From Bacillus sp. RO1 (GTDB taxonomy: Bacteria; Bacillota; Bacilli; Bacillales; Bacillaceae_I), in contig NZ_JAAZWB010000052.1 of assembly GCF_012524115.1 (NCBI RefSeq), forward strand, positions 1 through 64,000: a stretch of DNA of 64,000 nt, read 5' to 3'. The translations under genes were made by a program, and so were the position numbers. This document shows, in pieces, positions 25,120 to 33,090 of this stretch (within the stretch, counting starts at the first letter, position 1; every line of letters starts with the position of its first letter). Under the pieces are notes generated by a model that worked only from the letters and a program-made list of their open reading frames with translations, searched no databases and was not told the origin of the DNA.

Positions 25120-25244
25120 TATTTTTTCCTCCCTAAATATAGTTATAATTTAATTATAAATTAATTTTCTAAATTGTTACAATATTTTACAAAAAGTCAT
25201 CGGAAGAATTTGTTGCAGTAAATCATTTCACATAGGACAACCAT

Positions 25245-25272
25245 ATCACCTCATATAGTGTCATGAGGTGAT
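25245..25272 (+). promoter_or_regulatory. Hairpin that could hide the ribosome binding site of the 44-aa gene
   Basis: ATCACCTCAT, an 8-base loop and ATGAGGTGAT are a perfect inverted repeat. The right arm contains the GAGGTGAT ribosome binding site of the following TTG start. An almost identical hairpin is at 31072-31099. Confidence 0.65.
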
Positions 25273-25277
25273 TTAGA

Positions 25278-25412
25278 TTGGCAAAACAGCTAGAATTCGT
25301 CTATCACCCAAGCAATGACGAAATCGATGAGGAGAAAGTGAAAGAGGTACAACAGAAGACTGTTGCCTTCCTTATCGAGAAAGCAATACAAAAAGCCACT
25401 AATGCGAGTTAG
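25278..25412 (+). CDS. 44-residue small protein, related to the protein at 31294
   Basis: TTG start after GAGGTGAT. The product has YHPSNDEIDEEKVKEVQQKT in its middle and ends in a helix (VAFLIEKAIQKATNAS). A 60-residue protein encoded just before the large serine recombinase has a similar part (FHPSLDEQTAAE, IKKAISKRK), and a decayed copy lies at 31105-31218. Three relatives in one element, one next to the recombinase, make a small DNA-binding or recombination-directing role possible. No known family recognised. Confidence 0.6.
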   Translation: MAKQLEFVYHPSNDEIDEEKVKEVQQKTVAFLIEKAIQKATNAS

Positions 25413-25422
25413 TGGCTTTTTT
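25391..25422 (+). terminator. Terminator of the 44-aa gene
   Basis: AAAGCCACTAA pairs perfectly with TTAGTGGCTTT followed by T residues; it covers the stop codon. Confidence 0.88.
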
Positions 25423-25535
25423 GTGTTTGTTATAAAACTGAGTAGGAAATTACAGGTTTTATCTAGATATAAAGCATATATCTATGTTTAGCTATCATAA
25501 AATATGGAAAAAAAAGAAATAAGAGGTGTGAGTGT

Positions 25536-25769
25536 ATGGACAACCATTCAAGCCAGCCGTATAATAAAAGTAATAAAATGAAAGATATAGGAGTGATTGA
25601 CTTGGCAATGAACGCACCAGTAAAATCACCTGAAACTACGGACACAACGGTTGTAGAAAAAATAAAATCTTTAAAACCAAACGACATTGATGAAATGATA
25701 AAAGCATTAGGGCTTGACGGCGATGCATTCGGAGATTCATTGATGGATGTTTATAACAAGAATAGGTAG
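25536..25769 (+). CDS. Small acidic protein, possible antitoxin partner
   Basis: 77 residues, with AAGAGGTGTGAG before the ATG; an internal ATG at 25578 or 25608 could also be used. C-terminal half: KSLKPNDIDEMIKALGLDGD. No DNA-binding motif is clear. It lies 11 bp upstream of a PIN-domain gene and in the same direction, so an antitoxin or adaptor role is suggested by position only. Confidence 0.6.
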   Translation: MDNHSSQPYNKSNKMKDIGVIDLAMNAPVKSPETTDTTVVEKIKSLKPNDIDEMIKALGLDGDAFGDSLMDVYNKNR

Positions 25770-25780
25770 ACAAGGTGAAT

Positions 25781-26488
25781 ATGTTAAGTGCTACTACTAA
25801 ACAAGCATCTGTATATTATATAGATGCTTGTTTTCTTTTAACCCTATCTCAGCCAAAGGACAACCGACACCTATCCGTAAAAGAGTTTATTAAAGATTCA
25901 GGCGAAAACAATGTAACATTTGCGATCAGTAACCATGTTTATACAGAAGTATATAATAATATTTTCAAATTTATTGTAAAGCGCGCTTTATCTACATATT
26001 TGAAGTATCAACAAAGAATTCATAAAGCTAATGGTAAAACTCGCTTCATACCAACAAATGAAATGGATCATTTAATTGATCTAGAAGCGGTTCAATTCAT
26101 TAATAGAGAAGCGAGGCAAAACCTCTCATATTACAATAACAATCCTGAAAATATCTTTGTACCTGATTTAATGAAAGTGGCAAAAGAAAAGCCTTTAAGA
26201 AGCCATTTATTGGACTGTTTTTATCAAAAAGCAAAAGACATATACGATGGTTTAATTCTCATATTGCAAATGCAAGGAGTAAATGTACTCCATCTGAGCT
26301 CAACATCGAGCGATTTTAATGTAGCCATTAATTATCAACTAAATTATCAACTGGATTCAACAGATGCACTTCACCTTGCCATTGCAGTTAATAACAACTG
26401 TGCTAAATTTATTACACTTGATGGTGATTTTAATCATCCAAGTCTTGTTTCAAACTTAACTACTATCATTATTGATAAGATTGCATAA
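25781..26488 (+). CDS. PIN-domain protein, probable ribonuclease
   Basis: 235 residues from ATG 25781 (AAGGTGA upstream; a GTG at 25775 is possible). PIN acidic residues are visible: VYYIDACFLLTL near residue 15, an internal acidic VYTEVYNNIF, STDALHLAIA and ITLDGDF at the C-terminus. PIN toxins cut RNA. It is longer than VapC toxins (~130), with a helical insertion of ~90 residues. The 77-residue gene upstream may be its antitoxin. Confidence 0.75.
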   Translation: MLSATTKQASVYYIDACFLLTLSQPKDNRHLSVKEFIKDSGENNVTFAISNHVYTEVYNNIFKFIVKRALSTYLKYQQRIHKANGKTRFIPTNEMDHLIDLEAVQFINREARQNLSYYNNNPENIFVPDLMKVAKEKPLRSHLLDCFYQKAKDIYDGLILILQMQGVNVLHLSSTSSDFNVAINYQLNYQLDSTDALHLAIAVNNNCAKFITLDGDFNHPSLVSNLTTIIIDKIA

Positions 26489-26556
26489 AGATAAAACCTC
26501 GATCATTATAGAATAACGGGTTTACTTCAGAGGTGCAAACAATTAAATATCAAAGT

Positions 26557-26599
26557 AAAACGCACGGTATTTCACATACGAAATCACCGTGCGTTTTTT
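26557..26599 (+). terminator. Terminator of the PIN gene
   Basis: AAAACGCACGGT pairs with ACCGTGCGTTTT and an inner stem TTTC/GAAA, followed by T residues. Confidence 0.9.
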
Positions 26600-26634
26600 A
26601 TTATTAAATCAAGGTTTATAGCACTTTATTTGAT

Positions 26635-26714
26635 TTTCCACATATAAAAAAGCATAATAAATCACATATATGGAAATAATTATTGTAAGGTATGTGAATT
26701 TGAATGTGATTTAT
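26635..26714. promoter_or_regulatory. Nested inverted repeats before the 80/647-aa gene pair
   Basis: TTTCCACATAT (26635-26645) is inverted at 26666-26676 with one mismatch, and ATAAATCACAT (26657-26667) is inverted perfectly at 26704-26714. They lie within 110 bp of the first start codon and could be operator or transposon-end sites. Confidence 0.5.
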
Positions 26715-26742
26715 ACTGTGAAATATATGGAGGAAAAAGCAA

Positions 26743-26985
26743 ATGAAGTTTTTAAAGCCCAAAAATAAGAACAGCGAGTCCGTCGATTGGAAGATTTCAG
26801 AACAAACCCGCTATATTGTGAAATATTATGCGGAATACTTGGAGTTTACGGAAGATGAAGTGGTTGATGAATTCCTTAAAAACATCATTGACGATAAGGA
26901 TTTCATTGAATGGGTTAAGTCCAAACGTTTTAACAAACGTATTCTCAGTCAAATTCGAAATGTAAAGGAAGAAAACGTTGGCTAA
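26743..26985 (+). CDS. Small accessory protein of the transposase-like pair
   Basis: 80 residues after GGAGGAAAAAGC. Mostly helical (WKISEQTRYIVKYYAEYLEF, TEDEVVDEFLKNIIDD) with a basic end. The stop codon overlaps the TTG of the 647-residue gene by 8 bases, so the two are translated together. The sequence resembles small RHH-type proteins in size and helix pattern only. Confidence 0.65.
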   Translation: MKFLKPKNKNSESVDWKISEQTRYIVKYYAEYLEFTEDEVVDEFLKNIIDDKDFIEWVKSKRFNKRILSQIRNVKEENVG

Positions 26986-28921
26986 ATTAAAACGATTAGC
27001 TCAACCAACTGATGATATTGTTGTTGTAAAGGACCCTCTATCTTCTCAAGAATTATTGGACCGACAGTTGGATTACCCCCTTCTTAATCCCAGACGCTTT
27101 GCGAGAAGATATAACAAGCTGTTTGACCCGATTGAATTCACTTATAAAGGTGAAAATCATATTTTACAGTTTAATTATTGCACAAATCCTTATTGTTCTT
27201 GGTTCGGCTTGCCACAAAAGAAGTTTGATGAGATTAAGAATAAGCCAAGTCGCTATAAGTTAAGTAGTCGTGGGAAAGACAAAGACGATGCAATTGTATG
27301 TAATCCAGATCCTACCGAACTAACGAGATCTCACAAATGTACTGTTACGCCTATATCTAATTGGTCTGTTGCCGAAGAGATTAAACGCCTAGCAACATTA
27401 GATAAGGTCAAAGATATTGAGCCTGAATATATCTTTCATAAAGACGATTGTTCCAACGGTGAAGCAAATCCTTTTGATAATCCAAAAGAATTCTATCAAC
27501 GAGGGAAAAGTAGCGGTGGCTCTAAAAAATGGCAATGCAAATCCTGTAAAAAGATGACTAACGTATTGCCCGCTCGAAGGGAATCATTTAGTTTCAACCA
27601 AAAGAGAAACGAAATAATGCCCCGATTCGCCAAAATGCTTATCAATCGCACGCCTGTTACTCGTACTTGCGAAGCTCTTAATATTTCTCCTTTAACTTAT
27701 TACCGCAAGTTAGAATGGCTCTATCGAAGGTGTCTTGAATTTCTTGAACGTCACGAACAAAAGCCACTAAAGTCTATGCAATTTGACTCGCTTTGGCTTA
27801 ACACAGATAAGCTCTTATATTATTTGAACAATGTAAGGCAAAAAGGACACGGAGGATTTCGATACGATAACCTTGAAGACAAGCAGCTTCAAACGCATAT
27901 CATCGTAACAGGAGATATTGATACGGGTTATATTTTTCGTTCTGATATTGCTTATGATTGGGATGTCAGCCTAAAGGGTGTGGATGATGATACAAGGTAC
28001 TACCGAGAAGACCATCTACACGAATTCTCAAAGAAGAATGCTCGTTTAAGGTTTTCGCATTCGCCGCAGCCTCCAACAGAAAACGATACTCAAACAATGG
28101 CTGAATATCACGCATATCGTGATGAATTTATGCGAAGAAAGAACTATATTAATGGACTTCACGTTAAATCAGGTTACACAGTGACTGCCCACCTTTGGTT
28201 GCTCAAACAAATGTTACAAAGTCAAAAGTGGCGTTTCGTTTCAGATGAGGACGAAACAATTATGAACGCCTTTTATCGGGTATTTAATGATGAATTCATC
28301 TCATCTAAAGCCCACCACTTCCTTGCCAAAATTGACCGTAATAAAAACCTTCCAGATGCTTATCAAGAGCATATTCAAGCAATAAAGCACCTTAAAGATT
28401 GGGCGGAAATGAATGGGGTCAACGAGGGGTCGGTAAGGAAAATCGCATCTATCAAATTAGCTATGGACTTGAAAAAACATTCTTTTCATAAGGTAATGTC
28501 CGACGGTTCCTTAAATTTCAAAGTGTGGGCAAAAAATCCGATTGAACATCCACTACCTCCAACTGACAAAGGATACTTCTCCGTTGATTGCACAACGGAT
28601 TTAAGTGACTTTGACACCGAACACATTGCAAATATGCTTTTAAAAATCAGTGATCGTCCAACAAACAACTTTATGCAACAAATCAGAAGGCGGCTATCCA
28701 TTCTTGAAAGACCCCTAGTGACGGCGAGAGGAAAGGGAAAAAGTTATATCTATGCAAATTTCAATCCTAAATATGCTCAAATGGCGTTGACCATTCTTAG
28801 AACGTACTACAACTTTTGTTTAGCAAATAAAGTGTCTAAGAAGAAAAGGCTAACACCAGCACAAAAATTAGGATTAACGGATAAGCAATTTACTTTAAAC
28901 GATATCCTATACTTTAAATAA
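26978..28921 (+). CDS. Transposase-like protein with zinc ribbon, 647 residues
   Basis: TTG start overlapping the previous gene. An N-terminal cysteine pair (YCTNPYCSWFG) and a zinc-ribbon remnant (WQCKSCKKMTNVLPARR) precede an HTH-like stretch (TRTCEALNISPLTYYRKLEW). A DDE-like core follows: MQFDSLWL and IVTGDIDTGYIFRSDIAYD, then WRFVSDEDETIMNAFYRVF. The end is typical of DDE transposases (RRRLSILERPLVTARG, YYNFCLANKV, RLTPAQKLGLT). I could not name an IS family and found no obvious terminal repeats at IS-like spacing, so it may be a domesticated or unusual transposase. Confidence 0.7.
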   Translation: MAKLKRLAQPTDDIVVVKDPLSSQELLDRQLDYPLLNPRRFARRYNKLFDPIEFTYKGENHILQFNYCTNPYCSWFGLPQKKFDEIKNKPSRYKLSSRGKDKDDAIVCNPDPTELTRSHKCTVTPISNWSVAEEIKRLATLDKVKDIEPEYIFHKDDCSNGEANPFDNPKEFYQRGKSSGGSKKWQCKSCKKMTNVLPARRESFSFNQKRNEIMPRFAKMLINRTPVTRTCEALNISPLTYYRKLEWLYRRCLEFLERHEQKPLKSMQFDSLWLNTDKLLYYLNNVRQKGHGGFRYDNLEDKQLQTHIIVTGDIDTGYIFRSDIAYDWDVSLKGVDDDTRYYREDHLHEFSKKNARLRFSHSPQPPTENDTQTMAEYHAYRDEFMRRKNYINGLHVKSGYTVTAHLWLLKQMLQSQKWRFVSDEDETIMNAFYRVFNDEFISSKAHHFLAKIDRNKNLPDAYQEHIQAIKHLKDWAEMNGVNEGSVRKIASIKLAMDLKKHSFHKVMSDGSLNFKVWAKNPIEHPLPPTDKGYFSVDCTTDLSDFDTEHIANMLLKISDRPTNNFMQQIRRRLSILERPLVTARGKGKSYIYANFNPKYAQMALTILRTYYNFCLANKVSKKKRLTPAQKLGLTDKQFTLNDILYFK

Positions 28922-28932
28922 GCTAATGGAGG

Positions 28933-28962
28933 TCATCCTTTTGAAATAGGATGATTTTTTTT
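28933..28962 (+). terminator. Terminator of the transposase-like gene
   Basis: TCATCCT pairs with AGGATGA followed by eight T. Confidence 0.85.
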
Positions 28963-29018
28963 GAAGGTTATTTGGGATTTTATGTTAAACTAAATATAAG
29001 ATTAAGAAAAATCAGTTC

Positions 29019-29045
29019 TTCAACTAACGAAGCAGGTTAGTTCAA
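29019..29045. repeat. Palindromic repeat P3
   Basis: TTCAACTAAC followed by GAAGCAG and GTTAGTTCAA; nine of ten arm positions pair. Confidence 0.7.
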
Positions 29046-29066
29046 ATTCTGTTTTATTTAAATAAA

Positions 29067-29089
29067 AGACGGTGAAAAAAGCACCGTCT
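29067..29089. terminator. Terminator of the minus-strand 67-aa gene
   Basis: AGACGGTG pairs with CACCGTCT; on the minus strand it is followed by TTTTATTT. Confidence 0.75.
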
Positions 29090-29097
29090 ATAATTAG

Positions 29098-29301
29098 CTA
29101 TTTATTTTGTGTTAATTCTTTGTAATAAAGGTAATCGACTTTATGCTTGGTAGCCATTAACTGTGAAGCCAAAACCGCCGTATAAACAGTGGTTAGTACA
29201 ATTGCTCCAATACCAAGACCTGAAAGGTTTATCTTAGTAGATGTACTCATTTCATTATTACTTGTGCTCATTCCATTATTACTTGTGGGTGCTTCTTCCA
29301 T
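29098..29301 (-). CDS. Small single-pass membrane protein
   Basis: 67 residues. A Ser/Thr/Asn-rich N-terminus with a duplicated motif (MSTSNNEMSTST) precedes one membrane segment (LGIGAIVLTTVYTAVLASQL) and a short polar tail. AGGGGGTTAA lies before the ATG. No family recognised. Confidence 0.6.
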   Translation of the reverse strand: MEEAPTSNNGMSTSNNEMSTSTKINLSGLGIGAIVLTTVYTAVLASQLMATKHKVDYLYYKELTQNK

Positions 29302-29526
29302 TTTATTAACCCCCTAATTTGTTATAGGGGTATTATTTGTAACGGCATTTAAACTTATACTCCAAAAAATAAAAAACTTAATTTTGTGAACAAATGTACT
29401 TAAACAATCGGGTGCTTTCCTTAAAGAATAAGGAGTAGCATCCTTTTTTGTAGAAGTTATAAAACTAAAGGTGCATATTACTTCAGGATATGAAGGTATA
29501 ATAAGATGTTAAGAGGTGATTAAACA

Positions 29527-30210
29527 ATGGCTAATGAAAAGTTATTTACAGCTATTTATATTCCAGAGACACCTTTTGTCAATGGAGTATTAAAGCCTAA
29601 AAAGGCAAAGAAATATAACTTTGAATTGTTGGTAAGTAAAAAAATGGTGAGTAATCTTTATCATTTTATTTATAAAAGGGATGAAAAAAACATTCACAGT
29701 TATTATTTCGAGGATTTAGAAGACGACTTGGAAAGATATTTGTTTGTGGAAAATAATGATTTATATGATGACTTTGTTTCGCAGTTTTGGGGTGGAGGAC
29801 AAAGGTATTGGGAAAGTGGCATGGACGTGTATTTAGATGTAGATAGTCCTGAAGAGGTAATCGAACATTTAAACCATGTAGTTAAAAATAGATTTTATGA
29901 TGAGAATGAACCTATGCCTATGTGCCACATTTTTGGTCAACAAATGTGGCATAGTAACGCTTACCTTATTGCAAATCGAACATCTTTATTGGAATTAAAA
30001 GAGGCGATTGATGTTGCCTTAAAGAATGAAGAAACCAGATTAGGTCTAATGCCTTCTGATGGCGAGGGATATGATTTATTCATTAAATGTGTTGAAGATG
30101 ATTTTGAATGGGAAGAGTTAGAAATGCCTTATCATGATAGAGAATGTTATGTGCCTGATGAATCGGTAGATCTTCCTCCAAATAAAACTTTTAAAAAATA
30201 TAAACTTTAG
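29527..30210 (+). CDS. Hypothetical protein, 227 residues
   Basis: Acidic protein with many aromatic residues (YYFEDLEDDLERYLFVEN, FWGGGQRYWESGMDVYLDVD, MPMCHIFGQQMWHSNAYLI). No motif recognised. AAGAGGTGATTAAACA precedes the ATG. It is followed by a palindromic repeat and a terminator, so it is a single-gene unit. Confidence 0.65.
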   Translation: MANEKLFTAIYIPETPFVNGVLKPKKAKKYNFELLVSKKMVSNLYHFIYKRDEKNIHSYYFEDLEDDLERYLFVENNDLYDDFVSQFWGGGQRYWESGMDVYLDVDSPEEVIEHLNHVVKNRFYDENEPMPMCHIFGQQMWHSNAYLIANRTSLLELKEAIDVALKNEETRLGLMPSDGEGYDLFIKCVEDDFEWEELEMPYHDRECYVPDESVDLPPNKTFKKYKL

Positions 30211-30238
30211 AGGAAAAATCCAATCTGCTAGCTACTTT

Positions 30239-30272
30239 CTTATTTAACTAACGGGAGCTTTAGTTAAATAAG
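30239..30272. repeat. Palindromic repeat P4 (best copy)
   Basis: CTTATTTAACTA, spacer ACGGGAGCTT, TAGTTAAATAAG: perfect 12 bp arms. Confidence 0.8.
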
Positions 30273-30287
30273 AAAATAATTGGTGGT

Positions 30288-30323
30288 AAAAAGGACCGAC
30301 TTATCAAAAGTTGGTCCTTTTTT
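30288..30323 (+). terminator. Terminator of the 227-aa gene
   Basis: AAAAGGACCGACTT pairs with AAGTTGGTCCTTTT followed by T. Confidence 0.85.
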
Positions 30324-30442
30324 GTGTGATTTACCTTGTGTATTACCAAGTGTTTTGTCAGTGATTAGCTATGAGATTTTATATGATATTTGTCTGTTTG
30401 CACCTCACAAGTAAACCCGTTAATTGAATTAGAGGTAGTTTT

Positions 30443-30670
30443 TTAAGCGTATTGTTTATTTTTTTCAGTTAATTTCTTTTCTAGTTCGCTTTTTTTTATT
30501 CTTTCCTTTAATGTTTTTATTAGCGTTTGACAGGCTTCTTGGTAGATCAATGCCTCAGAAACAGTGCATGACCTGTCTTTTAATTTTGCATTCCATTTTA
30601 ATAAAGCTTCTTTTTCATGGGGATACAAAAGGGAACTCATGGTTTCAACATTTTCAATAAATGATGGCAT
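30443..30670 (-). CDS. Hypothetical small protein, 75 residues
   Basis: Helical (YPHEKEALLKWNAKLKD, SEALIYQEACQTLIKTLKER) with a basic tail. GAGGTGATAAAA lies before the ATG on the minus strand. Probably one of two small minus-strand genes with the 53-residue gene upstream. No family recognised. Confidence 0.55.
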   Translation of the reverse strand: MPSFIENVETMSSLLYPHEKEALLKWNAKLKDRSCTVSEALIYQEACQTLIKTLKERIKKSELEKKLTEKNKQYA

Positions 30671-30796
30671 TTTTTTATCACCTCTTTATAACTATTCACT
30701 TTTTATGATTAAGCCGAACTCCTTCTTAAGTAATTAAATTATATGTTACAAAATCATTTATAAAAGTGTAAAGGTTAGATTTTAAGAAAGTGAATT

Positions 30797-30958
30797 TTAT
30801 ATCTCACCACATCTTATATTTTCAATCATTTCTTTCGTTGTAATAACCTTTCCTTCTTCAATATCGTTTTCTGATTCCTCAAACATTTTTTGCATTTCAG
30901 GGTCGTTTTCAAATCGCTCAATTTCTAAAACATTTATCTTTACAATTTTTTCGCACAT
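30797..30958 (-). CDS. Hypothetical small protein, 53 residues
   Basis: Begins MCEKIVKINVLEIERFENDP, ends TTKEMIENIRCGEI. GGGAGGTGC precedes the ATG closely, and the reading frame is clean. It is too short for many gene finders. The acidic, short form resembles antitoxins of small modules but no toxin partner is next to it. Confidence 0.5.
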   Translation of the reverse strand: MCEKIVKINVLEIERFENDPEMQKMFEESENDIEEGKVITTKEMIENIRCGEI

Positions 30959-31057
30959 ATTTGCACCTCCCTTAGTTTGTTTTTTTAGTATATTGGAATT
31001 GTTACAATTAGCAAGAGAATTTTAACAGAAAAAGGTAAGTTAGTAATAATGTACGAC

Positions 31058-31240
31058 TTGGGACAACTTCATCACCTCACATAGTGTCATAAGGTGATTT
31101 AGACTGACAAAGCAGCTAGAATCCGTCTATCACCGATGAAAAGAAAGCGAAAGAGCTGCAACAGAAGGTTGTCGCCTTCCTTGTTGATAAAGCCATACAA
31201 AAAGTCTCCAAAGCATAGGAAGCTTTTTATTTTTCTCCTA
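31058..31240 (+). pseudogene. Decayed copy of the 44-aa gene and its hairpin
   Basis: Aligned with 25233-25422: the hairpin (31072-31099) is kept, but the start codon is CTG, about 17 bases are missing after TATCACC so the frame shifts into a TGA, and the terminator has lost pairing. The later frame still reads VVAFLVDKAIQKVSKA. It lies 55 bp before the 60-aa relative, so a partial duplication is likely. Confidence 0.75.
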
Positions 31241-31293
31241 ATTAATCATACGAGCCCAAATCTGCATATGTTAGTTAGGGGAGGGGATTACGC

Positions 31294-31476
31294 ATGGAGG
31301 AAAAAGAGAAGAATCATAAAGAAGAGAACGAACAGAACCTTCAAAAGCCATCGAAAAAGTATACGTTTTCCTTTCATCCTTCATTAGATGAACAAACAGC
31401 AGCAGAACTGGCAGAAGAGTTGGTAGATCATACCATTAAAAAAGCGATATCTAAACGAAAAGGCTTAGGCTTATAA
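31294..31476 (+). CDS. 60-aa protein before the large serine recombinase (possible directionality factor)
   Basis: ATG after GGGGAGGGG. A polar N-terminus (MEEKEKNHKEENEQNLQKPS) is followed by YTFSFHPSLDEQTAAELAEE and a basic helix (IKKAISKRKGLGL). It lies 37 bp before the recombinase gene in the same direction. In SP-beta a protein of similar size (SprB) directs excision by the recombinase SprA, so this one is a reasonable candidate for the same job, on position, size and charge. The 44-aa protein at 25278 is a relative. Confidence 0.6.
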   Translation: MEEKEKNHKEENEQNLQKPSKKYTFSFHPSLDEQTAAELAEELVDHTIKKAISKRKGLGL

Positions 31477-31513
31477 TGGATAGATAAGGAATCATTTTAA
31501 GAGGTGATAGGAT

Positions 31514-33088
31514 ATGAAATCGAACACTGCAGCAGCTTATGTGAGGGTAAGTACGCTGCATGATGCACAAAAAGACAGTCCAGAAAATCAGCGAATGCTA
31601 TGTTCTGAAAAAGCATTTGCTGAAAATCTGGACCTTGCCTTCTTTTATGAAGATCGCTCATCCGGAACAAGCATTATGGGACGAGAAGATATGCAAAACT
31701 TAATTGAAGATGCCAAAAAGGGCTACTTCAAAACCATTATTTTTGCCTCTCTTTCCCGTTTTGCCCGAAATACAGCAGACGCGCTAAACGTAAAAGAGCT
31801 CCTAGTGGACGCGCTTGGCATACGTTTAATTGCGATAGACGAAAATTACGACAGCTCTGTCGATAAAGACAATATGAAATTCACGCTATTTTCCATGATG
31901 AATGAAAAGTACGCGCAAGATGTTTCGCTTCGGAGTAGATCTGGTATTCGTATGAGCGCAAAAAAAGGGAACTTTACCGGCAGTCGTGCTCCATTTGGCT
32001 ATAAAAAGGTTGTGGTCAATCAGACCAAAACATTGGAAATCGTCGAAAAGGACGCCGAAATTGTCCGGATGATCTATGATCTTTACGTGAACGAAGACAT
32101 GGGGGAAAAGCAGATTACGAATTATTTAAACGCACGCGGCATCCCTTCTCCGACAAATAAACTTTGGGGTATTACTACCCTTCAACGGATTTTGCAAAAT
32201 GAAGCTTACATAGGATGCAATGTTTACAACAAATATACCGTGGAAAAACGGTATGATGATTTAAACAACATGCAAGATCGGAAAAAGCGATTAGTACAAA
32301 AAGCAAAAGAAGAGTGGCTCCGAAACGAAGAGAAAAACTGGGAAGCTATCCTTGAGGACGAAGTCTTTCATAAAGCTCAAAAAATCCGACAATCGCGATA
32401 CAAAGGCAGTCGAGGTGGCGTAAGAATTGTTCAGGTTAACCCCTTAGCAGATATTATCAAATGTGCGCATTGTGGAAGCAATTTAGTTAGCATGAAGGCG
32501 GGAAAGACCGGTAAAAACGGACAAGTATATCGCTATCTTATTTGCTCAAAACGGCGTCGCCAAGGCGAAGTGGCGTGTGAGAACGGTTTGTGGTTGCCGC
32601 TAGAAGATTATAAAACACAGCTCATACAAAATGTAAAAGAACAGTTTAGTAAACATATATCTACTATTAATATAGAAGAAAAGATTGAAAGGGAACTGAA
32701 AAAGCAAAAAAAGCCTACCCCTTCCTCTCACATAACGATTGAAAAATTAGAAAAAGAAATAACAAAAAATAGAAGATATCTTTTTGAACTTAGAAAGGAC
32801 TTGAAAAATGAGGAGATAGACAAAGAACAATATAATTTTGAAAAAGAGGAAATGGAAAAGGAAATTACCAAACTCCAAAAGCAGATGAAACAACTGCAAC
32901 CGGTAGGAGATATAATTGAAAGTAACGAAGAGATAAAGAGGGCAATCCTTGAAGCAATTGATGAGTTAAAGGAACTCGATCACAAAGATATTAAAGAATT
33001 AAATACTACCCTAAAAAAACTGATCCATAGGATTGAAGTTAATAATGAAGGACATACAAAAGTATATACCCCACTTGGGGAATTTTAG
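31514..33088 (+). CDS. Large serine recombinase (SpoIVCA/SprA type)
   Basis: 524 residues, with AAGAGGTGATAGG before the ATG. The catalytic domain starts AAAYVRVSTLHDAQ with nucleophile Ser-13, and has ASLSRFARNT and MNEKYAQDVSLRSRSG. A recombinase domain follows (APFGYKK, NYLNARGIPSPTNKLWG, LQRILQNEAYIG), then a zinc ribbon (C317, C320, C344, C355), and a long coiled coil (residues ~390-490). This is the layout of the skin (SpoIVCA) and SP-beta (SprA) recombinases. The gene ends 15 bp before the right junction, as expected for the enzyme that excises the element from gerE. Confidence 0.95.
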   Translation: MKSNTAAAYVRVSTLHDAQKDSPENQRMLCSEKAFAENLDLAFFYEDRSSGTSIMGREDMQNLIEDAKKGYFKTIIFASLSRFARNTADALNVKELLVDALGIRLIAIDENYDSSVDKDNMKFTLFSMMNEKYAQDVSLRSRSGIRMSAKKGNFTGSRAPFGYKKVVVNQTKTLEIVEKDAEIVRMIYDLYVNEDMGEKQITNYLNARGIPSPTNKLWGITTLQRILQNEAYIGCNVYNKYTVEKRYDDLNNMQDRKKRLVQKAKEEWLRNEEKNWEAILEDEVFHKAQKIRQSRYKGSRGGVRIVQVNPLADIIKCAHCGSNLVSMKAGKTGKNGQVYRYLICSKRRRQGEVACENGLWLPLEDYKTQLIQNVKEQFSKHISTINIEEKIERELKKQKKPTPSSHITIEKLEKEITKNRRYLFELRKDLKNEEIDKEQYNFEKEEMEKEITKLQKQMKQLQPVGDIIESNEEIKRAILEAIDELKELDHKDIKELNTTLKKLIHRIEVNNEGHTKVYTPLGEF

Positions 33089-33090
33089 TT

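Noticed and set aside
26635-28962. Clear IS element boundaries around the 647-aa gene
   Set aside because: The upstream inverted repeats have no matching sequence after the gene and no target duplication was seen.
31265-31273. CATATGTTA as a sigma-K -10 box for the 60-aa/recombinase operon
   Set aside because: It matches CATANNNTA, but transcription would start within the ribosome binding site of the 60-aa gene and no AC is at the right distance.
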